Below are positions 37,505 through 46,308 of a DNA stretch of 64,000 nucleotides, piece by piece (within the stretch, counting starts at the first letter, position 1; the number at the start of each line of letters is the position of its first letter). Source of the DNA: Luminiphilus syltensis NOR5-1B (GTDB taxonomy: Bacteria; Pseudomonadota; Gammaproteobacteria; Pseudomonadales; Halieaceae); NCBI RefSeq assembly GCF_000158175.1, contig NZ_DS999411.1:902596-966595 (forward strand). The letters run 5' to 3'. The notes under the pieces are model-generated. The model was not told the origin of the DNA, ran no database searches, and saw only the letters and a list, made by a program, of their open reading frames with translations. The position numbers and the translations under genes were made by a program.

Positions 37505-38191
37505 CTATCGGGTCAGGGATCGAACGCCGTCAGGTGTTCCGAGTAACAGTTCGTCCGCGGCGCGCAGGGCGAATAAACCATTGCACACAACTCCGGGAAT
37601 ATCATTGAGTTGACCTTCGAGGGTCAGGGGCTGGTCGATTAACAGATTGAAGACGTCGAGTATAACATTGCCATTGTCGGTGACTACGTCCTCGCGCCAG
37701 ACCGGCTGACCCCCGAGTGCGACAATTTGGCGAGCCACATAACTTCGTGCCATGGGAATAACCTCCACCGGCAGGGGAAACGCGCCGAGGGTGGGTACCA
37801 GCTTGCTCTCGTCGGCGATACAAATGAACTGCCTGGAAGCCCCCGCAACAATTTTCTCGCGGGTCAGTGCCGCGCCCCCGCCCTTGATCAGCTGGAGATC
37901 CGCATTGGCCTCATCGGCGCCGTCGACGTAGATATCCACTTCACCCACGGCATTGAGATCCGAAACCGGGATATTCATCTCGCGAAGCAGCGTACTTGAA
38001 CGTTCCGAGCTGGACACCGTGGTATCGATGCGCGCTCGCAGCGGACCCAGGAGCTGAATAAAGGCCTCCGCTGTACTACCCGTGCCAATACCCAGCACGA
38101 GATCATCGTTATGCAGCGCGGCAACACGCTCAATCGCCGCGGCAGCGACCTGGGCTTTTAACTGGGCTTTGTCCAAGGGCTGTTCACTCAA
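37505..38191 (-). CDS. rpiA: Ribose-5-phosphate isomerase A
   Basis: RpiA interconverts ribose-5-phosphate and ribulose-5-phosphate. The 228-residue protein has [34 protein letters not shown] with the catalytic acid, and [16 protein letters not shown]. Length fits (219 in E. coli, with an N-terminal extension here). It converges on the flavoprotein gene and diverges from sahR; its -10 box TATAAT lies at 38208-38213. Confidence 0.96.
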   Translation of the reverse strand: MSEQPLDKAQLKAQVAAAAIERVAALHNDDLVLGIGTGSTAEAFIQLLGPLRARIDTTVSSSERSSTLLREMNIPVSDLNAVGEVDIYVDGADEANADLQLIKGGGAALTREKIVAGASRQFICIADESKLVPTLGAFPLPVEVIPMARSYVARQIVALGGQPVWREDVVTDNGNVILDVFNLLIDQPLTLEGQLNDIPGVVCNGLFALRAADELLLGTPDGVRSLTR

Positions 38192-38207
38192 TCTTAAGAT
38201 AGGCGTG

Positions 38208-38213
38208 ATTATA
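38208..38213 (-). promoter_or_regulatory. -10 element of the rpiA promoter
   Basis: A perfect TATAAT on the minus strand, 17 bases upstream of the rpiA start codon. No good -35 is present; at 17-base spacing the -35 would fall inside the 38227-38242 palindrome. Confidence 0.6.
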
Positions 38214-38226
38214 CACCGCGGCTTCC

Positions 38227-38242
38227 ATCAAAATATTTTGAT
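38227..38242. promoter_or_regulatory. Perfect 16-bp palindrome, probable SahR operator
   Basis: ATCAAAAT-ATTTTGAT lies in the 81-bp gap between rpiA and sahR. ArsR-family regulators bind such AT-rich dyads near their own promoter. It overlaps the TTGATA -35 of the sahR-metK promoter and the expected -35 zone of rpiA. SahR as the binder is inferred from position and family. Confidence 0.75.
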
Positions 38243-38266
38243 AAAAGACAAAGGCGCTGGTAATCT
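38238..38266 (+). promoter_or_regulatory. Promoter of sahR-metK-ahcY-metF
   Basis: TTGATA (38238-38243), 17-base spacer and TAATCT (38261-38266). The start site would fall at about 38273, on the proposed ATG, which would make the sahR message leaderless or nearly so. Confidence 0.5.
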
Positions 38267-38272
38267 GTGCCG

Positions 38273-39286
38273 ATGTCCAATGTCAACACTGTTACCCCCC
38301 TGCCCATGCGCCCCGCGGCGGGGCAAAAATCTGCTGTCGATTATCCGAGCCTGTTCAAGGCACTCGGCGATGCGTTGCGGCTGAATATTTTGCGGGTATT
38401 GCATGGCGACTCCTTCAGCGTATCCGAGCTGTGTGATGTGTTTGATCTCAGACAGAGCGCTTTAAGCCACCATCTCAAAGTCCTGGTCGCCGCCGATCTG
38501 CTGGTCAGGCGCCGCGAGGGCACGGCTATTTTCTATCGCCGGCAGGTGCCCGACGGGCCCGACAAAGCATTATTACAGGCGGTTTATGCGGCTCTTGACG
38601 ACGTCGCTCTCGATGAAGAACTGGTGGATAGCCTGGCAAAAGTGCACCACCAGCGGGAGCTCAACTCGCTGAATTTCTTTCGCGACCACCTCACCCAGTT
38701 TCGCGAAAACAGGGAAATGATCGCGTCCTACAGCGACTATGCCGACGCCTCGCTACACCTCCTCGACACGCTGGCGCTGGCCGACGACGCCTCGGTACTG
38801 GAAATCGGCCCCGGAGAGGGCGACCTCCTCCCCGCACTTGCCGAGCGCGTTACAAACCTCACTGCGCTGGACAACTCCCCGGCGATGCTGGATATCGCCC
38901 GCACCAAAATCGACCCCGGTTTGGCGGTCACGTTTATCGAGGGGGATATCGGCGCCGGCGCCCTCGCAGACCAGTGCTTCGATGTCGTGGTAGCCAATAT
39001 GGTGCTGCACCACACGCCCCACCCCGAGAAAGTATTCGCCGCGTCTGCAGCACACCTGAAGCCAGGGGGCGCATTGATCATCAGCGAACTCTGCGCCCAT
39101 GACCAGGCGTGGGCACGGGAGCACTGCGGTGACCTCTGGCTGGGCTTTGAACCCGCACAGTTGTCACATTGGGCCGAGGGTACCGGTCTTACCGCCAGCG
39201 CCGAAGTATTCATCGCCCAACGAAACGGCTTTCAAATCCAGGTCCGGTTGTTTCGCCGGTCCGAATCTACTGGAGATTTAAAATGA
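38273..39286 (+). CDS. sahR: SahR-type ArsR regulator fused to a SAM-dependent methyltransferase domain
   Basis: A 337-residue fusion. Residues about 22-90 are an ArsR winged helix ([36 protein letters not shown]); from about 155 a class I methyltransferase fold follows ([32 protein letters not shown]). No metal-binding Cys pair of ArsR is seen. This architecture, upstream of metK and ahcY, is that of SahR, a regulator of the SAM cycle that responds to S-adenosylhomocysteine. The stop overlaps the metK start. A GTG at 38267 is an alternative start. The 16-bp palindrome upstream is its probable operator. Confidence 0.85.
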   Translation: MSNVNTVTPLPMRPAAGQKSAVDYPSLFKALGDALRLNILRVLHGDSFSVSELCDVFDLRQSALSHHLKVLVAADLLVRRREGTAIFYRRQVPDGPDKALLQAVYAALDDVALDEELVDSLAKVHHQRELNSLNFFRDHLTQFRENREMIASYSDYADASLHLLDTLALADDASVLEIGPGEGDLLPALAERVTNLTALDNSPAMLDIARTKIDPGLAVTFIEGDIGAGALADQCFDVVVANMVLHHTPHPEKVFAASAAHLKPGGALIISELCAHDQAWAREHCGDLWLGFEPAQLSHWAEGTGLTASAEVFIAQRNGFQIQVRLFRRSESTGDLK

Positions 39287-40443
39287 GCGAGTACTCACTA
39301 TTTACTTCGGAATCGGTATCCGAAGGTCATCCCGATAAAATGGCCGACCAGATTTCAGACGCCATTCTAGACAGTATTATCCGGGATGATCCCGACGCGC
39401 GGGTGGCTGTTGAGACGCTGGTCAAGACTGGGATGGTAGTGGTCGCCGGAGAAGTGACCACGGATACCTACGTCGACCTCGAGGAAGTGGTCCGCAGAGT
39501 GGTCACCGGTATTGGCTATACCAGCTCCGACGTGGGCTTCGACGGTGAATCCTGCGCCGTGCTCAATGCGATCGGCAAACAATCCCACGACATTGCGGTA
39601 GGTGTCGACGAGGACGACAGCAAGGAACAGGGTGCCGGTGACCAGGGTCTTATGTTCGGCTACGCCAGCAGCGAAACCGATGTTCTGATGCCAGCCCCCA
39701 TCTACTACTCCCATCGCCTTGTGGAAAAGCAGGCGGAGTTGCGGAAAAACGGAACGCTGCCCTGGTTGCGGCCCGATGCCAAAAGCCAGGTGTCCCTGCG
39801 TTATGGCAGCGACGGTAAGCCAATCAAGGTTGACGCGGTCGTACTCTCGACCCAGCACGATCCCGACATTTCCCAGGCTGATATCCATGAGGCGGTGATG
39901 GAGCACATCATCAAGCCCGTTTTACCCGCCGGGTGGCTGCACGGGGATACCCGCTTTCACATCAACCCTACCGGGATATTCGTAATCGGCGGCCCGGTGG
40001 GTGATTGTGGCCTGACCGGACGAAAAATCATCGTCGATACCTACGGCGGTATGGCGCGCCATGGTGGTGGCGCGTTCTCCGGCAAGGACCCTTCCAAGGT
40101 GGATCGCTCCGCCGCCTACGCCGGGCGCTATGTCGCTAAAAATATTGTGGCGGCCGGACTTGCCGAGCGCTGCGAGATTCAGGTCTCCTATGCCATTGGG
40201 GTGGCTGAGCCGACCTCCATTTCGGTCAATACGTTTGGCACCGGAGCGATCAGCGATGAGCAGATCGTTGCGCTGGTACGCGACCATTTCGACCTTCGAC
40301 CCAAGGGCATTATCGACATGCTCGACCTCAAGCGACCGATCTACCAGGCCACGGCAAGCTATGGCCATTTCGGTCGCAATGACGACAACTTCACCTGGGA
40401 GCGCACCGATCGTGCCGATGCACTGCGAAGCGCCGCCCACTAA
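39283..40443 (+). CDS. metK: S-adenosylmethionine synthetase
   Basis: MetK makes SAM from methionine and ATP. The 386-residue protein starts at the ATG at 39283 (TGGAG upstream), overlapping the sahR stop. Motifs: [30 protein letters not shown], and [19 protein letters not shown]. It forms the core of the SAM cycle operon with ahcY and metF. Confidence 0.97.
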   Translation: MSEYSLFTSESVSEGHPDKMADQISDAILDSIIRDDPDARVAVETLVKTGMVVVAGEVTTDTYVDLEEVVRRVVTGIGYTSSDVGFDGESCAVLNAIGKQSHDIAVGVDEDDSKEQGAGDQGLMFGYASSETDVLMPAPIYYSHRLVEKQAELRKNGTLPWLRPDAKSQVSLRYGSDGKPIKVDAVVLSTQHDPDISQADIHEAVMEHIIKPVLPAGWLHGDTRFHINPTGIFVIGGPVGDCGLTGRKIIVDTYGGMARHGGGAFSGKDPSKVDRSAAYAGRYVAKNIVAAGLAERCEIQVSYAIGVAEPTSISVNTFGTGAISDEQIVALVRDHFDLRPKGIIDMLDLKRPIYQATASYGHFGRNDDNFTWERTDRADALRSAAH

Positions 40444-40488
40444 ATTTTCCAAACACGAAATCCACGCAACCGACCAAGGACGCGAATC

Positions 40489-41880
40489 ATGAATACCGCT
40501 GTAAACACTGCAAATTTTACTGACTACAAAGTCGCCGATATCAGCCTGGCCGACTGGGGACGCCGAGAACTCGAGATCGCCGAAAGCGAAATGCCCGCAC
40601 TGATGGCACTGCGCGAACATTTCCGGGGCGAGCAACCCCTTGCAGGTGCCCGTATTCTCGGGTGCATCCACATGACCATACAAACCGGGGTGTTGATCGA
40701 GACCCTGGTGGCGCTCGGTGCTGAGGTCCGCTGGTCCTCCTGTAATATTTTTTCCACGCAGGATCACGCCGCCGCCGCCATTGCAGGTGCCGGTGTCCCG
40801 GTGTTCGCGTGGAAGGGTGAGACCGAGGAAGAGTACGAATGGTGTATCGAGCAAACCATTCTTAAAGATGGCCAACCCTGGGATGCCAATATGATCCTCG
40901 ACGATGGTGGCGACCTGACCATGATGCTGCACGACAAGTACCCGGAGATGCTCGATAACGTCCACGGGATTACCGAAGAGACCACCACCGGCGTACACCG
41001 CCTGTACGAGATGCAGGCCAAGGGACTGCTTAAAGTGCCGGCAATCAACGTTAACGATGCGGTCACCAAGTCAAAGAACGACAACAAGTACGGGTGTCGC
41101 CACAGCCTGAACGATGCCATCAAGCGAGGCCTGGATCATTTGCTCTCTGGAAAGCGGGCGCTGGTCATCGGCTACGGCGATGTGGGCAAGGGCTCTGCCC
41201 AATCGTTGCGCCAGGAAGGAATGATTGTTCGAATCACCGAAGCCGACCCGATTTGCGCCATGCAAGCCTGTATGGACGGCTTTGAAGTCGTATCACCCTT
41301 CATCGATGGGGTGAATGATGGCACCGATGCTTCCGTTGACACGCAACTCCTGGGCAGCACAGACCTGATTGTCACCAGCACGGGTAACTACGATGTCTGC
41401 AACGCCGCCATGCTGCGAGCGCTGAAATCGACGGCGGTGGTCTGCAATATTGGCCACTTTGATAACGAGATCGACACCGCTTACATGCGCGAGCACTGGG
41501 AGTGGGAGGAAATCAAACCCCAGGTTCATCGCATCTATCGCGACCGCGCACAGAATGATTATCTGCTGCTGCTCTCCGAAGGGCGTCTGGTTAACCTCGG
41601 GAATGCCACCGGCCATCCCTCGCGGATCATGGATGGCTCTTTTGCCAATCAGGTGCTGGCGCAGATTCACGTTTACGCCAAGAAGTTCGCCGACCTTCCC
41701 GCCGAGGAAAAAGCGGCGGCGATTACCGTTGAAGTACTGCCCAAGCACCTCGATGAGCAGGTTGCTGCCTTTATGGTGCAGGGTTTCGGTGGTGTGATCA
41801 CCAAGCTCACCAGCGAACAGGCGGACTATATCGGTGTCGATGCCAATGGCCCGTTCAAGCCGGATAGCTACAAGTACTGA
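40489..41880 (+). CDS. ahcY: Adenosylhomocysteinase
   Basis: AhcY splits S-adenosylhomocysteine, the product of methyl transfer, into adenosine and homocysteine using bound NAD. 463 residues with [20 protein letters not shown], the NAD fold [30 protein letters not shown] and the closing KPDSYKY. AAGGACG precedes the ATG. No SAH riboswitch fits in the 45-base gap after metK, so control is likely by SahR. Confidence 0.97.
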   Translation: MNTAVNTANFTDYKVADISLADWGRRELEIAESEMPALMALREHFRGEQPLAGARILGCIHMTIQTGVLIETLVALGAEVRWSSCNIFSTQDHAAAAIAGAGVPVFAWKGETEEEYEWCIEQTILKDGQPWDANMILDDGGDLTMMLHDKYPEMLDNVHGITEETTTGVHRLYEMQAKGLLKVPAINVNDAVTKSKNDNKYGCRHSLNDAIKRGLDHLLSGKRALVIGYGDVGKGSAQSLRQEGMIVRITEADPICAMQACMDGFEVVSPFIDGVNDGTDASVDTQLLGSTDLIVTSTGNYDVCNAAMLRALKSTAVVCNIGHFDNEIDTAYMREHWEWEEIKPQVHRIYRDRAQNDYLLLLSEGRLVNLGNATGHPSRIMDGSFANQVLAQIHVYAKKFADLPAEEKAAAITVEVLPKHLDEQVAAFMVQGFGGVITKLTSEQADYIGVDANGPFKPDSYKY

Positions 41881-41890
41881 GGACACGCCG

Positions 41891-42739
41891 ATGACCAGTA
41901 ACCAAGAGGTCAGCCTCGAGTTCTTCCCGCCAAAAACAGAGGCGGGGAGAGTGAAGCTTGTCGAACAGACACTGCCGGCGCTCGCCCCACTGGCTCCCGA
42001 GTATTGTTCGGTGACCTATGGGGCCGGCGGGTCGACTCGGGAAACCACCGTAGGGGTTGTTGACGGTCTCCAGCGGGAGGGTCAGGACGTGGCCCCTCAT
42101 CTCAGCTTTGGTGCCGACGACGAAGCGGCGATGGCTGCATTGCTTGAGCGCTATCGAGAGATGGGGATTTCTCGATTGGTCGCCCTGCGCGGGGATATTC
42201 CATCGGGTATGGGTGGTGGCGGCCACCTCGTCCATGCCAATGAACTGGTGGATTTCATCCGTCGGCACAGCGGTGACCACTTCTCGATTGCCGTGGCGGC
42301 TTATCCGGAAATCCACCCCCAGGCAAAGAGCTACGAGACCGATATTTTTTACCTCAAACAAAAGCTCGACGCGGGGGCTGACAAAGCCATTACCCAGTTC
42401 TTTTTTAACGTCGACAGCTACTTTTACTTTCTCGATCGCTGCCAGGCCGCGGGGATCGAGCAGCCGATTCACCCGGGAATCATGCCGATCGTCAACTTTA
42501 CCAACCTCGAGCGATTCGCCGGCAGTTGCGGCGCGGAGATTCCACGGTGGATCCGTCAGCGGGTAGCGGGTTTCGGCGACGACCAGGAGAGTGTGCGCAA
42601 GTTCGGCATCGAAGTGGTGACCCAGATTTGCGCCACCCTGCAGGAAAGTGGTGCGCCCGGGGTGCATTTTTACACCATGAATCAGGTAGAGCCGACACTG
42701 ACCATTGCCGCTAATCTGGGACTGATCGATACCCCGTAA
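41891..42739 (+). CDS. metF: 5,10-methylenetetrahydrofolate reductase
   Basis: MetF reduces methylene-THF to methyl-THF, the methyl donor for methionine. 282 residues from the ATG at 41891, ten bases after ahcY. Motifs: LEFFPPKTEAG, YCSVTYGAGGSTRE, LVALRGDIPSGMG, and ITQFFFNVDSYFYFLDRC for FAD. The stop overlaps the rsmE start (TAATG). Confidence 0.96.
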   Translation: MTSNQEVSLEFFPPKTEAGRVKLVEQTLPALAPLAPEYCSVTYGAGGSTRETTVGVVDGLQREGQDVAPHLSFGADDEAAMAALLERYREMGISRLVALRGDIPSGMGGGGHLVHANELVDFIRRHSGDHFSIAVAAYPEIHPQAKSYETDIFYLKQKLDAGADKAITQFFFNVDSYFYFLDRCQAAGIEQPIHPGIMPIVNFTNLERFAGSCGAEIPRWIRQRVAGFGDDQESVRKFGIEVVTQICATLQESGAPGVHFYTMNQVEPTLTIAANLGLIDTP

Positions 42740-43467
42740 TGCGGACCCCTCGAATATTTGCCGATTTACCGCTTGCACAGGGGGCAGAGTTTACGCTCCC
42801 CGACAACGCCAGCTTGCACATAGGCCGGGTTCTGCGTCTGGATTCCGGCCAACCCCTGACTGTATTCAACGGCGACGGCGAGGATTACCACGCGACCATC
42901 ACCACAGTGACAAAACGCAGTGTCAGCATCGAGGTGCATTCGGTAGCAACCAATGGGACGACCTCTCCACTGGAGGTAGAACTGGGGCTGGCGCTGTCAA
43001 AGGGCGATCGATTTGATTGGGCCGTTCAGAAAGCCACGGAGCTCGGGGTTGCCCACATTACACCGCTGGTCAGCGAACGGGTGGAAGTACGGCTGAACCC
43101 CCAGCGGGAGGAGAAAAAACGCACCCATTGGCACAACATTGTTATCAGTGCCTGTGAACAGTGCGGACGCAGCACCCTCGCGGGGGTATCATCGCCGACC
43201 CAGCTTAGGCCGTGGCTTGAACGCGTCGAGGCACCCCTGAAATTGGTGCTCGATCATCGCAGCGCGACGGCGCTTCCCGAAGAAAAACCGGACCGCGTCG
43301 CATTACTGATCGGTCCCGAAGGTGGCCTGACCGAGAGTGAGCTCGAGCTTGCGGAGGCATCCGGGTTTCAGCGCCTGCAACTCGGACCCCGGGTGCTGCG
43401 TACCGAGACGGCGCCGGTTGTCGCACTATCGGTTCTGGGCAATCGCTGGGGCGACCTCCAGACCTGA
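42739..43467 (+). CDS. rsmE: 16S rRNA m3U1498 methyltransferase
   Basis: RsmE methylates U1498 of 16S rRNA. The 242-residue SPOUT-class protein has an N-terminal PUA-like domain (HIGRVLRLDSGQPLTVFNGD) and the knot region LLIGPEGGLTESELELA followed by LQLGPRVLRTETAPVVAL, the family signature. It overlaps metF by one base and precedes gshB. Confidence 0.96.
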   Translation: MRTPRIFADLPLAQGAEFTLPDNASLHIGRVLRLDSGQPLTVFNGDGEDYHATITTVTKRSVSIEVHSVATNGTTSPLEVELGLALSKGDRFDWAVQKATELGVAHITPLVSERVEVRLNPQREEKKRTHWHNIVISACEQCGRSTLAGVSSPTQLRPWLERVEAPLKLVLDHRSATALPEEKPDRVALLIGPEGGLTESELELAEASGFQRLQLGPRVLRTETAPVVALSVLGNRWGDLQT

Positions 43468-43486
43468 GGGAAGCGTACGACGCTTT

Positions 43487-43510
43487 CTTGATACCATGCT
43501 TGATACCATG
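43487..43510 (+). repeat. 12-bp tandem direct repeat
   Basis: CTTGATACCATG occurs twice in a row, just after rsmE. It may be a slippage duplication or paired binding sites for gshB control; no protein start there is convincing. Confidence 0.6.
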
Positions 43511-43591
43511 GGCCACGTCGAGCTATTCGTGGCTTGCGGCTGGCGAGGCTACCTCGTAACGTACAATCTCCCATCAATTGAGGACAACACC

Positions 43592-44551
43592 TTGAGTCGT
43601 CGCGTCGGCGTAGTAATGGATCCCATCGCCGGGATCAATTTCAAAAAAGACACTACCCTGGGACTGCTGTGGGCCGCCCGGGATCGCGGTTGGTCACTCT
43701 TCTATATGGAACAACGTGATTTGTTTATCGACGCCGGTGTGAGTCGGGCAATGATGCGCCCACTCCAGGTATTTGACGATCCCAACAACTTTTACGCGCT
43801 TGATGAACCCGCAAACCGGGAGCTCGCGGAACTCGACGTCATCCTCATGCGAAAGGATCCGCCTTTCGATATGGAATTTTTTTACACCACCCACCTACTC
43901 GAGGAAGCGGAGAGCAAGGGAACGCTGATCGTCAATCGTTGTGAGAGTTTACGAAACTGCAATGAAAAGTTGTTTGCGACCCACTTCCCCCACTGCTGTC
44001 CGCCGCTTCTGGTGAGTCGAGACCCGGAACGCTTGCGTGGCTTCCACGGGCTGCACGGAGACGTTATTTTCAAGCCGCTGGATGGTATGGGCGGCAGTAA
44101 TATTTTCAGGGTTAAACCCGACGACCCCAATTTAAGTGTCATTCTCGAGTCACTCACCCAGCACGGGAGCGAGACCATCATGGCGCAGAAATATCTGCCG
44201 GAGATCTCGGACGGCGATAAGCGGATTCTGATGATAAACGGTACGCCTGTGCCCTGGTGTCTGGCGCGCATCCCGCTCGCCGGCGAGACCCGGGGTAACC
44301 TCGCGGCGGGTGGAAACGGTCGGGTACAACCACTCAGCGAGCGAGATCAATGGATCGCCGAGCAGGTCGGTCCGGCTTTACGCGAGCGGGGCCTTTTCTT
44401 TGTCGGACTCGATGTTATCGGCGACTACCTCACGGAAATCAATGTGACCAGCCCCACCTGCCTGCGCGAGATCGAGCGCGAGGCCTCTCCCGATATCGCG
44501 GGATCACTGATGTCCTGTATCGAAACGGAGTTGGGATCTCTTGGCCGTTAG
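43592..44551 (+). CDS. gshB: Glutathione synthetase
   Basis: GshB joins glycine to gamma-glutamylcysteine. The TTG at 43592, preceded by TTGAGGACA, starts a 319-residue ATP-grasp protein (E. coli 315); longer starts do not fit. Motifs: VGVVMDPIAGINFKKDTTL, FKPLDGMGGSNIFRVK, AQKYLPEISDGDKRILMING and EINVTSPTCLREIE. It is followed by tonB, yqgE and ruvX as in Pseudomonas. Confidence 0.96.
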   Translation: MSRRVGVVMDPIAGINFKKDTTLGLLWAARDRGWSLFYMEQRDLFIDAGVSRAMMRPLQVFDDPNNFYALDEPANRELAELDVILMRKDPPFDMEFFYTTHLLEEAESKGTLIVNRCESLRNCNEKLFATHFPHCCPPLLVSRDPERLRGFHGLHGDVIFKPLDGMGGSNIFRVKPDDPNLSVILESLTQHGSETIMAQKYLPEISDGDKRILMINGTPVPWCLARIPLAGETRGNLAAGGNGRVQPLSERDQWIAEQVGPALRERGLFFVGLDVIGDYLTEINVTSPTCLREIEREASPDIAGSLMSCIETELGSLGR

Positions 44552-45278
44552 TGGCCTTGCCAACGTCATTGAGGATCCAATCTGGCCATCGGCGATTGCC
44601 GCTGCTGCCCTTCATTTGCTGGTTATTTTTGGGATCGGCTTTAACTTTATTACCAGCGATGAGCCCGAACGTCGGCAAATCGCGGTCACTCTGGCGCTGA
44701 CACCGTCAACCGCAGCACCGCTCGATGCCACCCATATCGCCGCCAATGACCAATTCGGGGATATTGCAGCGAGCTATGCAGCGAAGCAGCGCCCAACCAC
44801 CACCGTAGCCATCGCCGCCGAGCCCGGGGGCTCTGTGGGTAACGGCCCGACAAGTGCCGACGCGCTTCGTGCGCAAATCGATGAGCTGGAGCGGGAGGTA
44901 ATGGCCCTATCCGACGCCAATACGCCGTCAAAAGCACGTATTGGCCAGGTCGCTGCGCGACGTGCGCTGGATGCTGATTATCTGGCGCGCTGGCGCGCCC
45001 GGGTTGAGCGGGTGGGAAATACACTCTACGGCGGTGAGCGTTATCGCACCAATGGTGACGTTCGCCTGCTGGTGACGGTTGCCGCCAATGGGACACTACT
45101 GGGAATCCGTATTCTTGCTTCCTCCGGCAATGGCGACCTTGACCGCGCTGCGATCCAGACGGTTCAGCAGGCGGCACCCTTCCCCGCCTTTCCGGCGGCA
45201 CTGCGCGCGCAAACCGATCGCCTTGAAATCGTACGGACCTGGCAATTCCGCGAGCAGCAAACGAGCGACGCCAGCTAA
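44541..45278 (+). CDS. TonB-family energy transducer
   Basis: A 245-residue protein from a TTG at 44541 that overlaps the gshB end by 11 bases. One N-terminal membrane helix (SAIAAAALHLLVIFGIGFNF), a linker with a coiled coil (LRAQIDELEREVMALSDAN), and a C-terminal TonB domain (GDVRLLVTVAANGTLLGIRI, RAAIQTVQQAAPFPAFPAAL). The linker lacks the usual Pro/Lys repeats. A TonB of this kind sits between gshB and yqgE in pseudomonads. Its ExbB/ExbD partners are not adjacent, so it may borrow the 9-15 kb complex. Confidence 0.85.
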   Translation: MAVSGLANVIEDPIWPSAIAAAALHLLVIFGIGFNFITSDEPERRQIAVTLALTPSTAAPLDATHIAANDQFGDIAASYAAKQRPTTTVAIAAEPGGSVGNGPTSADALRAQIDELEREVMALSDANTPSKARIGQVAARRALDADYLARWRARVERVGNTLYGGERYRTNGDVRLLVTVAANGTLLGIRILASSGNGDLDRAAIQTVQQAAPFPAFPAALRAQTDRLEIVRTWQFREQQTSDAS

Positions 45279-45880
45279 TGCCTGCCCGCCAGCAACCGCC
45301 GAGACCCCCGCCCAGGCAGCAGCGCATCGGAGATTCTTTACGCGGCCAACTATTGATTGCGACACCCGCGCTGAATGTGGGCTTTTTTGCACGCTCGGTA
45401 ACCTACCTATGTGAGCACGGCGAGGCAGGCGCCATGGGCATTGTCATCAATCAGCCTCTGGATTTATCCGTTGTTGATATCCTGGAGCACCTGGAGATTA
45501 TCGCCTCCGGATCGCTGCTTGAAGAGCCAATCCTCGCCGGTGGGCCGGTCGATGTCGATCACGGGTTTGTATTGCACAGTGCCGAAGGAGAGTGGGATGC
45601 GTCGCTCGAGGTCACAGCGGGGATCTGCATGACCACCTCACAGGATATTCTGGCCGCGATCGCTCATGGAGCCGGCCCTAAAAAGCGCCTGATAGCATTG
45701 GGCTACGCGGGCTGGGGACCGGGCCAACTGGAGGCCGAGCTGGCCAGCAACAGCTGGATAACCGCACCCGCCTGGGAAGATATTCTTTTTTCAGTCCCCG
45801 CCGGGGAACGTCTCAATGCAGCGTCGCAAACACTCGGGTTCGACATCAATCTGATGACCAGCGAATCGGGGCATGCATGA
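45278..45880 (+). CDS. yqgE: UPF0301 protein YqgE/AlgH
   Basis: A 200-residue member of the UPF0301 family, which has no settled biochemical role; in Pseudomonas it was named AlgH for an effect on alginate control. Motifs: LRGQLLIATPALNVGFFARSV, GEAGAMGIVINQPLDL, LAGGPVDVDHGFVLH and LGYAGWGPGQLEAEL. The N-terminal PARQQPPRPPPRQQR is proline rich and unusual. TAATG overlap with tonB and ATGA overlap with ruvX. Confidence 0.93.
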   Translation: MPARQQPPRPPPRQQRIGDSLRGQLLIATPALNVGFFARSVTYLCEHGEAGAMGIVINQPLDLSVVDILEHLEIIASGSLLEEPILAGGPVDVDHGFVLHSAEGEWDASLEVTAGICMTTSQDILAAIAHGAGPKKRLIALGYAGWGPGQLEAELASNSWITAPAWEDILFSVPAGERLNAASQTLGFDINLMTSESGHA

Positions 45881-46308
45881 ATGACTCCCCGATTACGGTA
45901 ATGGGTTTTGATTATGGCCTGCGTCAAATCGGCGTAGCGATTGGCAATACGCTTTTGGGCCAGGGCAAACCGCTGGCGATCGTCACTGCACGAGACGGCA
46001 AACCGGACTGGTCGCAGATCGAACGCCTGATCGGCGAGTGGCAACCCGACCACCTGGTTGTGGGTAAACCACTGAATATGGATGGTAGCGATAGCGAGAT
46101 GGGCGCTCGCGCGGCCAAGTTCAGCCGACAACTGAACGGTCGTTTTGCGAAACCCGTCGATCTGGTCGATGAACGCCTGACCTCACGGGAAGCGAAAAGT
46201 CAGTCCCGGGATCGTGGTCATAACGGTAACTACACTACCGACCCCATCGATGATGAGGCGGCGGCGCTGATCCTCAATACCTGGTTCGAGCTTCACATGC
46301 CCCGCTGA
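45877..46308 (+). CDS. ruvX: RuvX/YqgF Holliday-junction resolvase family protein
   Basis: A 143-residue RNase H-fold protein of the YqgF family, implicated in 16S rRNA 5'-end processing. Motifs: VMGFDYGLRQIGVAIGN (catalytic Asp), VVGKPLNMDGSDSEMG and LVDERLTSREAKSQ, with the C-terminal DPIDDEAAALIL acid cluster. It ends inside pilU on the opposite strand (16-base convergent overlap). Confidence 0.94.
   Translation: MNDSPITVMGFDYGLRQIGVAIGNTLLGQGKPLAIVTARDGKPDWSQIERLIGEWQPDHLVVGKPLNMDGSDSEMGARAAKFSRQLNGRFAKPVDLVDERLTSREAKSQSRDRGHNGNYTTDPIDDEAAALILNTWFELHMPR

Noticed and set aside
40444-40488. SAH riboswitch before ahcY
   Set aside because: The 45-base gap is too short and has no conserved structure; a protein regulator is the better explanation.
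41855-42778. 307-codon minus-strand frame over metF
   Set aside because: Exactly antisense to metF, which carries all family motifs.
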